DNA of 64,000 bases from an uncultured Rhodospirillaceae bacterium. GTDB taxonomy: Bacteria; Pseudomonadota; Alphaproteobacteria; Rhodospirillales; Magnetospirillaceae. The stretch is taken from the NCBI GenBank assembly GCA_937887565.1, contig CALABS010000059.1:124001-188000 (forward strand). The letters run 5' to 3'. Shown here one piece after another: positions 16,488 to 25,268 of this stretch. A program made the position numbers and the translations under genes. Numbering within the stretch: the stretch's first letter is position 1; every line of letters begins with the position of its first letter. Under the pieces are notes generated by a model. That model searched no databases. It saw only the letters and a program-made list of their open reading frames with translations, and was not told where the DNA came from.

Positions 16488-18065
16488 CTAGAAAGAGAGG
16501 CCCTTGGCCTGGACTACGTGCGGGATGGCGCGGACCTTCTCGATGATCTCGTCGGTCAGCGGCTGGTCCACCTGCACCAGGCAGATGGCGTCGCCGCCGG
16601 CGGTGGCGCGGCCGAGGTGGAAGGTGGCGATGTTGATGCTGTGCTCGCCCAGCATCGAGCCCAGGCGCCCGATGAAGCCGGGCTTGTCCTGGTTGGTGAC
16701 GTAGAGCATGTAGGGACCCAGCTCGGCCTCGATGGGGATTCCCTTGATCTCGACCAGGCGGGGCTTGTCGCCGCCGAACAGGGTGCCGGCCACCGACCGC
16801 GAGCGCACCTCGGTGGTCACCGAGACGCGGATCAGGGTGTGGTAGTCGCCCTCGGACTCGTTGCGGACCTCGGACACCTGGATGTCGCGCTCCTTGGCGA
16901 GGACGGGCGCGTTGACCATGTTGACCGCCTCGACCATGGGCTTGAGCAGGCCTTCCAGGATGATCGCGGTCAGCGGCTTGGTGTTGAGCGTGGCGACGTG
17001 GCCCTCGTACTCGATCTGCACCGACTTCAGCGCGTGCTCGGTCAGCTGGCCCGCGAACGAGCCCAGTTGGCCGGCCAGCTTCATATAGGGCCGCAGCTTG
17101 GGGGCGTCCTCGGCCGACACCGACGGCATGTTGAGCGCGTTGGTGACGGCGCCGGTCAGCAGGTAGTCGGCCATCTGCTCGGCGACCTGCAGGGCGACAT
17201 TCTCCTGGGCCTCGGAAGTGGAGGCGCCCAGATGCGGGGTGCACACCACCTTGTCCATGCCGAACAGGCCGTTTTCCTTGGCCGGCTCGACGTTGAACAC
17301 GTCGAGCGCCGCGCCGCCCACCTGGCCGGATTCGATGGCCGCCTTGAGGTCTTCCTCGACGATCAGTCCGCCGCGGGCGCAGTTGATGATGCGCACGCCC
17401 TTCTTCATCTTGGCCATGGCCTTGGCGTCGATGATGTTGCGGGTGGCCTCGGTCAGCGGGGTGTGCAGGGTGATGAAGTCGGCCCGCGCGAACAAGGTGT
17501 CGAGGTCCACCTTCTCGATGCCCAGGTCCTTGGCGCGTTCCACCGACAGGAACGGGTCGAAGGCGACGACGCGCATCTTCAGGCCGAGCGCGCGGTCGGC
17601 GACGATGGAGCCGATATTGCCCGAGCCGATGATGCCCAGCGTCTTGCCGGTCAGCTCGACGCCCATGAAGCGGGACTTCTCCCACTTGCCGGCATGGGTC
17701 GAGGCGTTGGCGGTGGGGATGTCGCGGGCCAGGGCGAACATCATGGCGATGGCGTGCTCGGCGGTGGTGACCGAGTTGCCGAAGGGCGTGTTCATGACCA
17801 CGATGCCGCGCGCGGTGGCGGCCGGCACGTCCACGTTGTCGACGCCGATGCCGGCGCGGCCGACCACCTTGAGACTGGCGGCGGCGGCCAGCACTTCGGC
17901 GGTGACCTTGGTGTTGGAGCGGATGGCGAGGCCGTCGTACTGGCCGATGCAGGCCTTCAGCTCGTCGGGCGTCATGCCGACCTTGACGTCGGTCTCGATG
18001 CCGCGGTCCTTGAAGATCTGGACGGCGGCGGGGCTCAGCTTGTCGCTGATCAGAACCTTGGGCAT
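16488..18065 (-). CDS. serA: D-3-phosphoglycerate dehydrogenase
   Basis: A 525-residue long-form PGDH, the first step of serine synthesis from 3-phosphoglycerate. The NAD-binding GSGNIGSIVADRA, the Arg-Glu-His catalytic set (NCARGG, EEDL, TPHLGAST), an intervening ASB domain and a C-terminal ACT domain with ITNQDKPGFIG-like sequence (VTNQDKPGFIGRLG) are in order. GTG at 18068 and ATG at 18065 are adjacent; I chose the ATG, eight bases after AGGGGA. It follows serC in the same direction. The ACT domain suggests serine feedback. Confidence 0.97.
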   Translation of the reverse strand: MPKVLISDKLSPAAVQIFKDRGIETDVKVGMTPDELKACIGQYDGLAIRSNTKVTAEVLAAAASLKVVGRAGIGVDNVDVPAATARGIVVMNTPFGNSVTTAEHAIAMMFALARDIPTANASTHAGKWEKSRFMGVELTGKTLGIIGSGNIGSIVADRALGLKMRVVAFDPFLSVERAKDLGIEKVDLDTLFARADFITLHTPLTEATRNIIDAKAMAKMKKGVRIINCARGGLIVEEDLKAAIESGQVGGAALDVFNVEPAKENGLFGMDKVVCTPHLGASTSEAQENVALQVAEQMADYLLTGAVTNALNMPSVSAEDAPKLRPYMKLAGQLGSFAGQLTEHALKSVQIEYEGHVATLNTKPLTAIILEGLLKPMVEAVNMVNAPVLAKERDIQVSEVRNESEGDYHTLIRVSVTTEVRSRSVAGTLFGGDKPRLVEIKGIPIEAELGPYMLYVTNQDKPGFIGRLGSMLGEHSINIATFHLGRATAGGDAICLVQVDQPLTDEIIEKVRAIPHVVQAKGLSF

Positions 18066-18088
18066 CACGTCGTTCCCCTAAGCTGTTC

Positions 18089-18146
18089 GTCATGCCCGGG
18101 CTCGTCCCGGGCATCCATGGGCCCCCGGGCCAGGCCCGGGGGTGAC
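18089..18146. repeat. Double palindromic intergenic repeat between serC and serA
   Basis: Two perfect palindromes in tandem: ATGCCCGGG/CCCGGGCAT (18092-18114) and CCCCCGGGCC/GGCCCGGGGG (18122-18142), flanked by GTCAT and GTGAC. This is the style of dispersed palindromic repeat often seen between genes in alphaproteobacteria. It may fold in the serC-serA transcript. Confidence 0.8.
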
Positions 18147-18160
18147 GGAAAGGAAAGGTG

Positions 18161-19339
18161 TCAGGAGACCTTGGGCTCGAACTCCGCCTTGACCTGGGCG
18201 AAGGCCCAGTCCAGCCAGGGCAGCAGCTTTTCGACGTCCGAGGTCTCGACGGTGGCGCCGCCCCAGATCCGGAGGCCGGGCGGGGCATCGCGATAGGCGC
18301 CGATGTCGTAGGCGACGCCCTCCTTGTCGAGCAGCGAGGCGAACTTCTTGGCCGCCGCCGCCTTGTCGTCGTCACCGAGCTTGGCGAAGAACGGCGCCTT
18401 GATGGCGATGCAGATGGAGGTGCACGAGCGGGTCCGGGCGTCCTTGGCCAGGTTCCCGGCCCAGTCGGATTTGTCCATCCACGCCTGCAGCGCCGCCAGA
18501 TTGGCCTCGGAGCGGCCGATCAGGCCCTTGAGCCCGCCCACCGACTCCGACCACGCCAACGCGTCCAGCTGGTCCTCGACGGCGATCATCGACGGCGTGT
18601 TGATGGTCTCGCCCTTGAAGATGCCCTCGATCAGCTTGCCGCCCTTGGCAAGGCGGAAGATCTTGGGCAGCGGCCAGGCCGGGGTATGGGTCTGCAGCCG
18701 CTCGACGGCGCGCGGGCTGAGCACCAGCATGCCGTGCGCGGCCTCGCCGCCCAGCACCTTCTGCCACGACCAGGTCACGACATCCAGCTTGTCCCAGGGG
18801 ATGTCCATGGCGAACACCGCGCTGGTGGCGTCGCAGATGGTCAGACCCTGGCGGTCGGCCTTGATCCAGTCGCCGTCGGGGACGCGCACGCCCGAGGTGG
18901 TGCCGTTCCAGGTGAACACCACGTCGCGGTCGAAATCGGCCTGCGACAGATCGGGAAGCTCGCCGTAGCCGGCCTTGAAGACGCGCACGTCGTCGAGCTT
19001 GAGCTGCTTGGTGACGTCGGTCACCCACTCGCCGCCGAAGCTTTCCCAGGCGAACATGTCGACGCCGCGGGCGCCCAGCAGCGACCACAGCGCCATCTCG
19101 ACGGCGCCGGTGTCGGAGGCCGGCACGATGCCGATGCGGTAGTCGGCCGGGATGCCGAGAACGGCGCGCGACCTGTCGATCACCGCCGCGAGCTTTTCCT
19201 TGCCGACCTTGGCGCGGTGGCTGCGCCCGACGGGCGTGCCCTTCAGCACCTCGACCGACCAGCCGGGGCGCTTGGCGCAGGGACCAGAGGAGAAATTGGG
19301 ATTGGCGGGCCGAACGGCCGGCCGCTGAACATCGCTCAT
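18161..19339 (-). CDS. serC: Phosphoserine aminotransferase
   Basis: A 392-residue PLP enzyme making phosphoserine from phosphohydroxypyruvate. Typical of the alphaproteobacterial SerC type: NPNFSSGPCAKRPGW at the N-terminus, CDATSAVFAMD and the PLP-lysine motif SWQKVLGGEAAHG. The frame is open 29 codons further upstream, but ATG at 19339 is preceded by GGAGGG and gives the family start. Upstream of serA, so serC-serA probably form an operon supplying serine, which is also the substrate of the sphingolipid pathway encoded from 22 to 36 kb. Confidence 0.96.
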   Translation of the reverse strand: MSDVQRPAVRPANPNFSSGPCAKRPGWSVEVLKGTPVGRSHRAKVGKEKLAAVIDRSRAVLGIPADYRIGIVPASDTGAVEMALWSLLGARGVDMFAWESFGGEWVTDVTKQLKLDDVRVFKAGYGELPDLSQADFDRDVVFTWNGTTSGVRVPDGDWIKADRQGLTICDATSAVFAMDIPWDKLDVVTWSWQKVLGGEAAHGMLVLSPRAVERLQTHTPAWPLPKIFRLAKGGKLIEGIFKGETINTPSMIAVEDQLDALAWSESVGGLKGLIGRSEANLAALQAWMDKSDWAGNLAKDARTRSCTSICIAIKAPFFAKLGDDDKAAAAKKFASLLDKEGVAYDIGAYRDAPPGLRIWGGATVETSDVEKLLPWLDWAFAQVKAEFEPKVS

Positions 19340-19447
19340 AAGGATAACCCTCCCTTGCAGAAGGGACGCGGCCCGTTGGGGGGCCGTGGCCCGGCGGGAG
19401 TGTAGCAGGACGGGGTGGGGTGGCAACCGCTGTCTTCGAGAAGGCTT

Positions 19448-21280
19448 CTAAACTCCCCACACCAGCCGGGCGGCGGCCGTGAACGCCGCCCACATCAGCA
19501 CCGTCAGCGGCAGGCCGGCGCGGGCGTAGTCGGTGAAGCGGTAGTGGCCCGGCCCCATGACCAGCAGGTTGGTCTGATAGGCGATAGGGGTGGCGAAGGA
19601 GCAGTTGGCGGCCAGGATGGTGGCGATGGCGAACAGTGACGGGTCGATGCCCAGCGACCGCGCCAGACCCACCCCGATGGGGGTGAACAGCACCGCCGTG
19701 GCGTTGTTGGACAGCACGTTGGTGGAAAAGGCGACGATGGCGAAATAGGTCGACAGCGCCGCCAGCGGCCCGACGTCGCCCATGGCCGAGAGGATGCCCC
19801 CGGCGATGAAGCGGGCGGCGCCGGTGACCTCCATGGCCGCCCCCAGGGCCAGGGCGGCGCCGACCAGCAGCACCACCTTGTGGTCGATGGCGCGGATGGC
19901 CTGGCGGGGCGTCAGCGCCCCCAGCCCCACCAGCAGCGTCGCCGCCGCCAGGGCCGCCACCACGATCGGCACCACGCCCAGCGCCGACAGACCCAGCATG
20001 GCCGCGAACACGGCGATGGCGGTGCCGGCGTGGCGCACCTTGGGCAAGGCGTCGGCGGTGCCCGACATCACCACCAGGTCGCGGTCGCCCCGCAGCCCGT
20101 CGATGTCGGCCCAGCGGCCCAGCAGCAACAGCACGTCGCCGGCCTGCAGCCGGATGTCGGTCATGGGCAGGCGCATCATGCGGGCCCGGCGCTCGATGCC
20201 CACCAGGCCGATATTGTGCAGCCGCTGCAACCCCATCTGGTCGAGGGTGAACCCGACGAAGCGCGAGGTCGGCGGAATCATCGCCTCGACCAACACCCGC
20301 TCGTCGGCCGAGGCGTCACGGTCACGGGGGCGATCGTCGCCCTCCTCGGGGACCTGAAGGAGGCCGGGCAGGCGGGCGGCCGCGTCCGTCAGCGCCTTGC
20401 GGGTGCCGGCCAGGACCAACACGTCGCCGGCCCCCAGCGCCACGTCGTCGTAGGGGGGAAATTCGGGACGGCCGTCACGGATGATCAGATGGACGGTGAT
20501 GTCGGGCAGCGGCTTGAACAGGCCGGCGGCGGCCCGCGCCCCGTCCAGCGGCGAGCCGGCCACCACCGTGCACTGGGACACGAACTGCTTGCCGTGGCCG
20601 TCCAGCGACGCCGCCATGGAACTGCCCCGGCGCGGCAACAGACGGGGCATCACCAGCACGACGTAAAGGAATCCGACCGCCGCCATGGGCAGCGCCACCG
20701 GCGTCTGGTCGAAGAAGTCCAGACCGGGAAGCCCCAGGGCGATCAACGCCGACGACACCAAAAGGTTGGTGCTCGACCCGATCAGCGTGGTCATGCCGCC
20801 CAGGATGGCGGCGAAGGACAGCGGCATCATCACCCGGCCCGGCGCCAGCCGGCCCCGCATGGCGAGGGCCTGCACGATGGGCAGGAACATCACCACCACC
20901 GGCGTGTCGTTGATGAAGGCGCTGGCGGCGGCGATCACCGTCAGGGTCATGGCCAGGGTGACGGTGGTCGGCATGCGCAGCCGCCCGATGGCCGAGGCGA
21001 TGCCGTCCAGGGCGCCGGTGCGCGCCAGCCCCTCGCCCACCACCAGCAAGGCCATCACGGTGATCAGGGCGGGATTGCCGAAGCCGGCCAGCAGGACGTT
21101 GGGCGACAGCAGGTTGCGGCCGTCGATGCCGGCCACCGGCAGCAGGTGAAACGTCACCAGCATCACCGCCAGCAGCCCCACCGAGACCACCTCGACCGGC
21201 AGGCGCTCGCTCATGTAAAGGACCAGCGCCACGGCCAGCAGGGCCAGGGTGATCCACATTTGCGGATTGACGAATTCCAC
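19448..21280 (-). CDS. SLC13/DASS-family permease with two RCK_C domains
   Basis: A 610-residue anion transporter. Two halves of membrane helices flank a central soluble region (about residues 210-410) with two TrkA-C/RCK_C domains (GDVLVLAGTRKAL and GDVLLLLGRWADI). The SLC13 motifs are the SSTNLLVS turn near residue 170 and the matching second-half region NNATAVLFTPIG. Substrates in the family are sulphate, dicarboxylates or similar anions; which one is not shown. An AT-rich dyad lies just upstream. Confidence 0.88.
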   Translation of the reverse strand: MEFVNPQMWITLALLAVALVLYMSERLPVEVVSVGLLAVMLVTFHLLPVAGIDGRNLLSPNVLLAGFGNPALITVMALLVVGEGLARTGALDGIASAIGRLRMPTTVTLAMTLTVIAAASAFINDTPVVVMFLPIVQALAMRGRLAPGRVMMPLSFAAILGGMTTLIGSSTNLLVSSALIALGLPGLDFFDQTPVALPMAAVGFLYVVLVMPRLLPRRGSSMAASLDGHGKQFVSQCTVVAGSPLDGARAAAGLFKPLPDITVHLIIRDGRPEFPPYDDVALGAGDVLVLAGTRKALTDAAARLPGLLQVPEEGDDRPRDRDASADERVLVEAMIPPTSRFVGFTLDQMGLQRLHNIGLVGIERRARMMRLPMTDIRLQAGDVLLLLGRWADIDGLRGDRDLVVMSGTADALPKVRHAGTAIAVFAAMLGLSALGVVPIVVAALAAATLLVGLGALTPRQAIRAIDHKVVLLVGAALALGAAMEVTGAARFIAGGILSAMGDVGPLAALSTYFAIVAFSTNVLSNNATAVLFTPIGVGLARSLGIDPSLFAIATILAANCSFATPIAYQTNLLVMGPGHYRFTDYARAGLPLTVLMWAAFTAAARLVWGV

Positions 21281-21342
21281 GCGCAGCCTCCGGCCGTTGA
21301 CGGGACACTCGTATCATCCGGCGCCGACGCTTCGCCACATCA

Positions 21343-21369
21343 AATGTAGTATGGGTGTTATACTACATT
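21343..21369. promoter_or_regulatory. AT-rich perfect dyad, possible operator
   Basis: AATGTAGTAT, a seven-base spacer GGGTGTT and ATACTACATT form a perfect 10+10 inverted repeat in otherwise GC-rich DNA, about 60-90 bases upstream of the SLC13 start and just downstream of thiD. It has no T tract, and its position and composition suit a repressor site overlapping a promoter of the transporter gene. Confidence 0.5.
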
Positions 21370-21397
21370 GTTGTGATGCACTTTGTTTCCGGCTTAC

Positions 21398-22201
21398 CTA
21401 CCCCCGGAACTCGCCCACGCAATGAAGGTGGTTGAGGGGTCCGTGGCCGCGGCCGAGACCTGGCGCGGTCTCGATGGCGCGCCGGACATAGGCCCGCGCC
21501 CGCGCCACCGCGTCGGCCAGTTCGAGGCCCTGGGCGATGCCGGCGGCCACGGCCGAGGCCAGGGTGCAGCCGGTGCCGTGGGTGGAGGTGGACGCGATGC
21601 GGGGGCCGGAGAAGACGTGCTCGCCGCGCGAATCCACCAAGAGATCCGCCACCTCCTCGCCCTCCATGTGGCCGCCCTTCAACAGCACCGCCCTGGGGCC
21701 CAGGCGCAACAGGTCGCGGGCGGCGGCCTCCATGGCGGCGCGGTCGGGGATCGCCCGGCCCAGCAGGGCCTCGGCCTCGGGGATGTTGGGGGTGATCAGG
21801 GTGGCGCGGCCGACCAGCCGGGCGATCAGCGCCGCCCCGGCATCGGAGGCCAACAGCGGCGCCCCGCCCTTGGCGACCATCACCGGATCGACCACCAACG
21901 GGATGCCGGCTGCGAAGCGCTCGATGGCCTCGGCCACCGCCTCGATGATGGCGGCGCTGGCCAGCATGCCGGTCTTGACGCAGTCGGCGCCGATATCGGT
22001 CAGCACCAGTTCCATCTGCTGGCGGACGAAGGCCGGCGGCACCTCGTGCACGCCGAACACGCCCTGGGTATTCTGGGCGGTCAGGGCGGTGATGGCGGTG
22101 GCGCCATAGGCGCCGAGCACCGAGACCGTCTTGAGGTCGGCCTGGATGCCGGCGCCCCCTCCCGAATCCGACCCGGCGACGATGAGAACGCGGCCCTTCA
22201 T
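21398..22201 (-). CDS. thiD: Hydroxymethylpyrimidine/phosphomethylpyrimidine kinase
   Basis: A 267-residue ribokinase-fold enzyme that phosphorylates HMP and HMP-P for thiamine synthesis. IAGSDSGGGAGIQAD-type N-terminus (VAGSDSGGGAGIQADLKT), the AQNTQGV substrate loop, DPVMVAKGG and the anion-hole STHGTGCT with its catalytic Asp-equivalent region are present. ATG at 22201 with GGAGAGG upstream is preferred to an ATG 20 codons earlier. Downstream of the lipid NTP-transferase gene with an 84-base gap; co-transcription is possible, the functional link is doubtful. Confidence 0.95.
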   Translation of the reverse strand: MKGRVLIVAGSDSGGGAGIQADLKTVSVLGAYGATAITALTAQNTQGVFGVHEVPPAFVRQQMELVLTDIGADCVKTGMLASAAIIEAVAEAIERFAAGIPLVVDPVMVAKGGAPLLASDAGAALIARLVGRATLITPNIPEAEALLGRAIPDRAAMEAAARDLLRLGPRAVLLKGGHMEGEEVADLLVDSRGEHVFSGPRIASTSTHGTGCTLASAVAAGIAQGLELADAVARARAYVRRAIETAPGLGRGHGPLNHLHCVGEFRG

Positions 22202-22285
22202 GTCCCTCTCCGGCGACGATCGTGCTGAAAGGGTAGATAAACCATGGAGGGGCAACGACACAAAGGGTTCGCGACGGGCCGTCGC

Positions 22286-23077
22286 TCAAACGCGGAGACC
22301 GCCCTCGCCGATCCTCGCCGACAGGATCGCGTCCGCCAGCCGCAGGTCGTCGGGCTTGTCCACGTCGATGGCGGCCTCGGGCTGGTCCATCTCGACCACC
22401 GCCAGCCGGGCGCCGACCCGTTGCGACAGACGGCGCGCCGCCCCATCGATGCTCAGCAGCCCCAACCACCACAGCGCCAGCGACCCCATGCCCAGGGCGC
22501 CGACCATGGCGCCGGGGTCCTTGCGGTACGAATCGAGCCCGGTCCAGAACCGCACCGCCGACCGCGCCCGCGACGATGCCAGCAGGAACAGGTTGCAGCC
22601 GGTCACCCGCGCCCCCCGGAAACGGACATAGGTCCGCCGCGCCTGCGGATAGGCGGCCCGCACCACCGTGTCGCGGGCCACCGCCACCGCCGCGTCGGCG
22701 TCGGCCGGCACCTTGGACAGGAACTCGGCGACCATGGCCGGGCTCAGCAGGGGATGGTCGACGGTGGTGATCAGCACCGGCGGCGCCACCGCGTCCAGCA
22801 CCGCCGCCACCGTCTCGCCGATGGTGGCCATGGCGGCCACCGGCACCACCTTGTCGCGGTTGGTCATCAGCGGCACCGCCGGCCCCAGGCTCCGCCAGTC
22901 GGCGGCCACCAGCACGCGGCCGACCTCGGGGGCGGCGCGCAAGGTCTCCACCACCCATTCGCCCATGGGCCGCCCGCCGACCGGCAAGGCCGCCTTGTGG
23001 GGGACCTCGTAGGCGCGGGCCAGCGGATCGCCCCCCGCCCGCGTGCCGGCCAGCACCAATGCGGTCACCCGGATCAC
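22286..23077 (-). CDS. MobA/IPCT-like NTP transferase of the sphingolipid locus
   Basis: A 263-residue nucleotidyltransferase with a Rossmann-like fold. N-terminal ALVLAGTRAGGDP and VPHKAALPVGGRPM match the nucleotide-binding signature of sugar- or polyol-phosphate nucleotidyltransferases; TTVDHPLL is the metal-binding Asp region. GTG at 23077 overlaps the stop of the upstream gene (GTGA) and has AAGGGA six bases before it. Its neighbour at 26.9 kb carries a degenerate copy of this kind of domain fused to a CDP-alcohol phosphatidyltransferase, as in archaeal IPCT/DIPPS. I infer that it activates a phosphorylated polyol as an NDP derivative for a lipid head group. Confidence 0.7.
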   Translation of the reverse strand: MIRVTALVLAGTRAGGDPLARAYEVPHKAALPVGGRPMGEWVVETLRAAPEVGRVLVAADWRSLGPAVPLMTNRDKVVPVAAMATIGETVAAVLDAVAPPVLITTVDHPLLSPAMVAEFLSKVPADADAAVAVARDTVVRAAYPQARRTYVRFRGARVTGCNLFLLASSRARSAVRFWTGLDSYRKDPGAMVGALGMGSLALWWLGLLSIDGAARRLSQRVGARLAVVEMDQPEAAIDVDKPDDLRLADAILSARIGEGGLRV

Positions 23078-24210
23078 GTCAAATCCCTTTCGTAGATGCG
23101 CCACGTCTTGGCGACGGCGCCGCCCAGCGCCTCGGCCATGCGGCGCATGGGCAGATTGTCCTCGATGACCCACGACATCTCGACGGTGCGGTAGCCACGG
23201 GCGCGCAGATGCGGCCGCATGGCCTCGACCAGGGCGAAGGGCACCGCCGCCGCCAGCCCGCCGCAGGCCGCCGCCCGCACCCCCATCAGCGGCACCCGCG
23301 CGGCGTCCACCCCGCCCACCTTTAGGCGCCACAACGCCCGCAGCCATCCCCATGGCAGCAGCCGCCCCCCCAGGTCGCGGATGGCGCGGTTGACGTCGGG
23401 CAGGGTCACCAGCATGCCCACCGGCCGGCCGTCCAGCTCGGCGAACCAGGTCAGATCGGCATCGATCACCAACCGCATCTCCTCGCCCAGGGCGAACATC
23501 TCATCCTCGGTGAAGGGCACGAAGCCCCAGTTCCCGGACCAGGCGTCGTTGAAGATCGCCAGCGCCCGGGCGACCTCGGCATGGTAGTCGGCGAGATCGA
23601 GGCGCCGCAGCCGCAACCGGTCGGAGCCGGTGCCGGCGAGCAGGCGGCGCACGAAGGGCGGCGGCGCGGCGTCCACCGGCACCGAATAGGCCAACAGGTC
23701 CCTGGCCTTGACGTAACCCAGCCGCTCCAGCGCCGGCGCCAGATGGGGCAGGTCGTGGGGGGTCATCACCGAGGGCGGCGTCTGGTGCCCATCCACCAGC
23801 AGCCCGCACTCCTGGTTGACCGACAGGTTGAACGGCCCGCGCGCGCGGCGCATTCCCCGCCACCCCAGGAACGCCTCGGCCGCCCTCATCAGCGCCGCCA
23901 CCGCCTCATCGTCATCGTCCTCGGCCGCCAGCAGGCCGAAATGGCCCGTCCGCCCGTGCAGGTCGACGGCCATCTGATCCACCTGGGCCGACGCCCGCCC
24001 GACCACCCGGCCGCCGCGCCGGGCCAGGAACAACTGCACCTCGGCATGGGCGAAATAGGGGTTGCGGGCCGGATCGACCGCCGCCCGCCGCTGCACCAGC
24101 AGCGGCGGCACCCAGGCCGGATCGGCCCGGTGCAGGCGGTCGGGCAGACGGATGAACTCCTCGCGCTCGGCCCGGGTGGTGACCGGGATGACCTCGATCG
24201 CCTGACGCAT
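23074..24210 (-). CDS. bcerS: Bacterial ceramide synthase-like GNAT-fold acyltransferase
   Basis: A 378-residue cytosolic protein of the family often labelled GNAT or dATP pyrophosphohydrolase, whose Caulobacter member is the bacterial ceramide synthase that acylates the 3-oxosphinganine amine. Family features seen: GPFNLSVNQECGLLVDG, the TPHDLPHL stretch and a C-terminal acetyltransferase-like half ending EMSWVIEDNLPMRRM. ATG at 24210 follows GGAGG. It is coupled to the NTP transferase by GTGA and lies 11 bases after the LptG-like gene. Family membership is judged from memory of conserved stretches; the setting in a sphingolipid locus strongly supports it. Confidence 0.75.
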   Translation of the reverse strand: MRQAIEVIPVTTRAEREEFIRLPDRLHRADPAWVPPLLVQRRAAVDPARNPYFAHAEVQLFLARRGGRVVGRASAQVDQMAVDLHGRTGHFGLLAAEDDDDEAVAALMRAAEAFLGWRGMRRARGPFNLSVNQECGLLVDGHQTPPSVMTPHDLPHLAPALERLGYVKARDLLAYSVPVDAAPPPFVRRLLAGTGSDRLRLRRLDLADYHAEVARALAIFNDAWSGNWGFVPFTEDEMFALGEEMRLVIDADLTWFAELDGRPVGMLVTLPDVNRAIRDLGGRLLPWGWLRALWRLKVGGVDAARVPLMGVRAAACGGLAAAVPFALVEAMRPHLRARGYRTVEMSWVIEDNLPMRRMAEALGGAVAKTWRIYERDLT

Positions 24211-24221
24211 CCGACCTCCGC

Positions 24222-25268
24222 TCAGCCCTCGGCGTGAAGAAGCATGGCGCCGCCCAGGCTGGCGAACACCGCGTGCGCCAGCCAGGCCGCCAGGAGCGGC
24301 GGCAACAGCCCCGCCTCCCCCAAGGCCGCGAGAATCCCGTCCAGCAGCAGATAGGACAAGCCGGCCGCAAGTCCCACCGCCATTCCGGCGGGGACCCCGC
24401 CATTGCGGCGAAGACCCCGGGCGACCGGCGTAGCCAACAGGATCATCACCGGCCCCATGACCGGCCGGGCGCGGGCGCGGGCCAGCCGCTGGCGGTAGAC
24501 CGCGGGCGGCCGGTCGCCAGCCCAGGCGCCGTCCAGGATCCTCCGCATGGTGGCGGACGACAGCACCGGTTCGCCACGGGCCAATTGGAGCAGATTGGCG
24601 GGCGGGACACCCTGCGGCCAGCGCAGGACGGCGACCGTCGTCGCCCCGCCGCCGCCACCCCGCGTCTCGGCCTCCGCCAGCCACCAGCCGCCGTCGCGCC
24701 AAACGGCGGCCGGCGCCCGCACGACCAGGACCAGCCGGCCCGCCGCGTCGCGGCGGTACAACTCGACATCCTCCAACCGATGCCCTCTCGCCGTCACCCG
24801 CGCGCCGACGATGTCGAGCCCGGCCCGGAACCAGACGCGCCCGCCCGCTTCCGGGGTGGGATCGGTCGCCGCCCACCAGCCGGCGAAGGCGTCATCGGCG
24901 GCCGGGGCCAGCCGGTCGGCCACGACCAGGCCCAGCAGCGCCGCCGCCAGCGCCGCCGGCAGCAGCCACGACACCAGCCGGCCCACCGCCACGCCGGCCG
25001 CCCGCATGGCGGCGATCTCGCCCCGCCACGCCAGGGCGGCGAAGGTCAGCACGGCGGCGGCCAGGATGGCGATGGGGACGGCCGGCGCGGTCACCAGCGG
25101 CAGCCGCAGCAGGGCATAGCGGGCCATCCCCGCCGCACCCAGCCCGCGCTCGACGATCTCGTCCGAGCGGTCCATCAGGTCCACCAGCTGCAGCACCGCC
25201 GCGAGCCCGACCAGGACGGTCACGAACCTCGCCGCGAACAGGCGGCTGAGATAGCGACCCAGGGTCAC
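24222..25268 (-). CDS. lptG: LptG-like permease of the sphingolipid locus
   Basis: A 348-residue LptF/LptG-family permease with helices near residues 10-30, 45-75, 90-115 and three more after residue 265. A periplasmic beta-jellyroll-type domain lies between. The N-terminus (LGRYLSRLFAARFV and VDLMDRSDEIVERG) is typical LptG. GTG at 25268 overlaps the LptF-like stop (GTGA). In LPS export LptF and LptG pull lipid out of the inner membrane with the LptB ATPase. No lptB, lptC, lptA or lptD is here, and the ceramide synthase gene is next door, so this pair may serve the sphingolipid instead. A paralogue elsewhere would prove that. Confidence 0.8.
   Translation of the reverse strand: MTLGRYLSRLFAARFVTVLVGLAAVLQLVDLMDRSDEIVERGLGAAGMARYALLRLPLVTAPAVPIAILAAAVLTFAALAWRGEIAAMRAAGVAVGRLVSWLLPAALAAALLGLVVADRLAPAADDAFAGWWAATDPTPEAGGRVWFRAGLDIVGARVTARGHRLEDVELYRRDAAGRLVLVVRAPAAVWRDGGWWLAEAETRGGGGGATTVAVLRWPQGVPPANLLQLARGEPVLSSATMRRILDGAWAGDRPPAVYRQRLARARARPVMGPVMILLATPVARGLRRNGGVPAGMAVGLAAGLSYLLLDGILAALGEAGLLPPLLAAWLAHAVFASLGGAMLLHAEG

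Noticed and set aside
21362..22285. A TPP riboswitch ahead of thiD
   Set aside because: Only 84 bases separate thiD from the previous gene and no thi-box conserved motifs (such as CTGAGA) were found.
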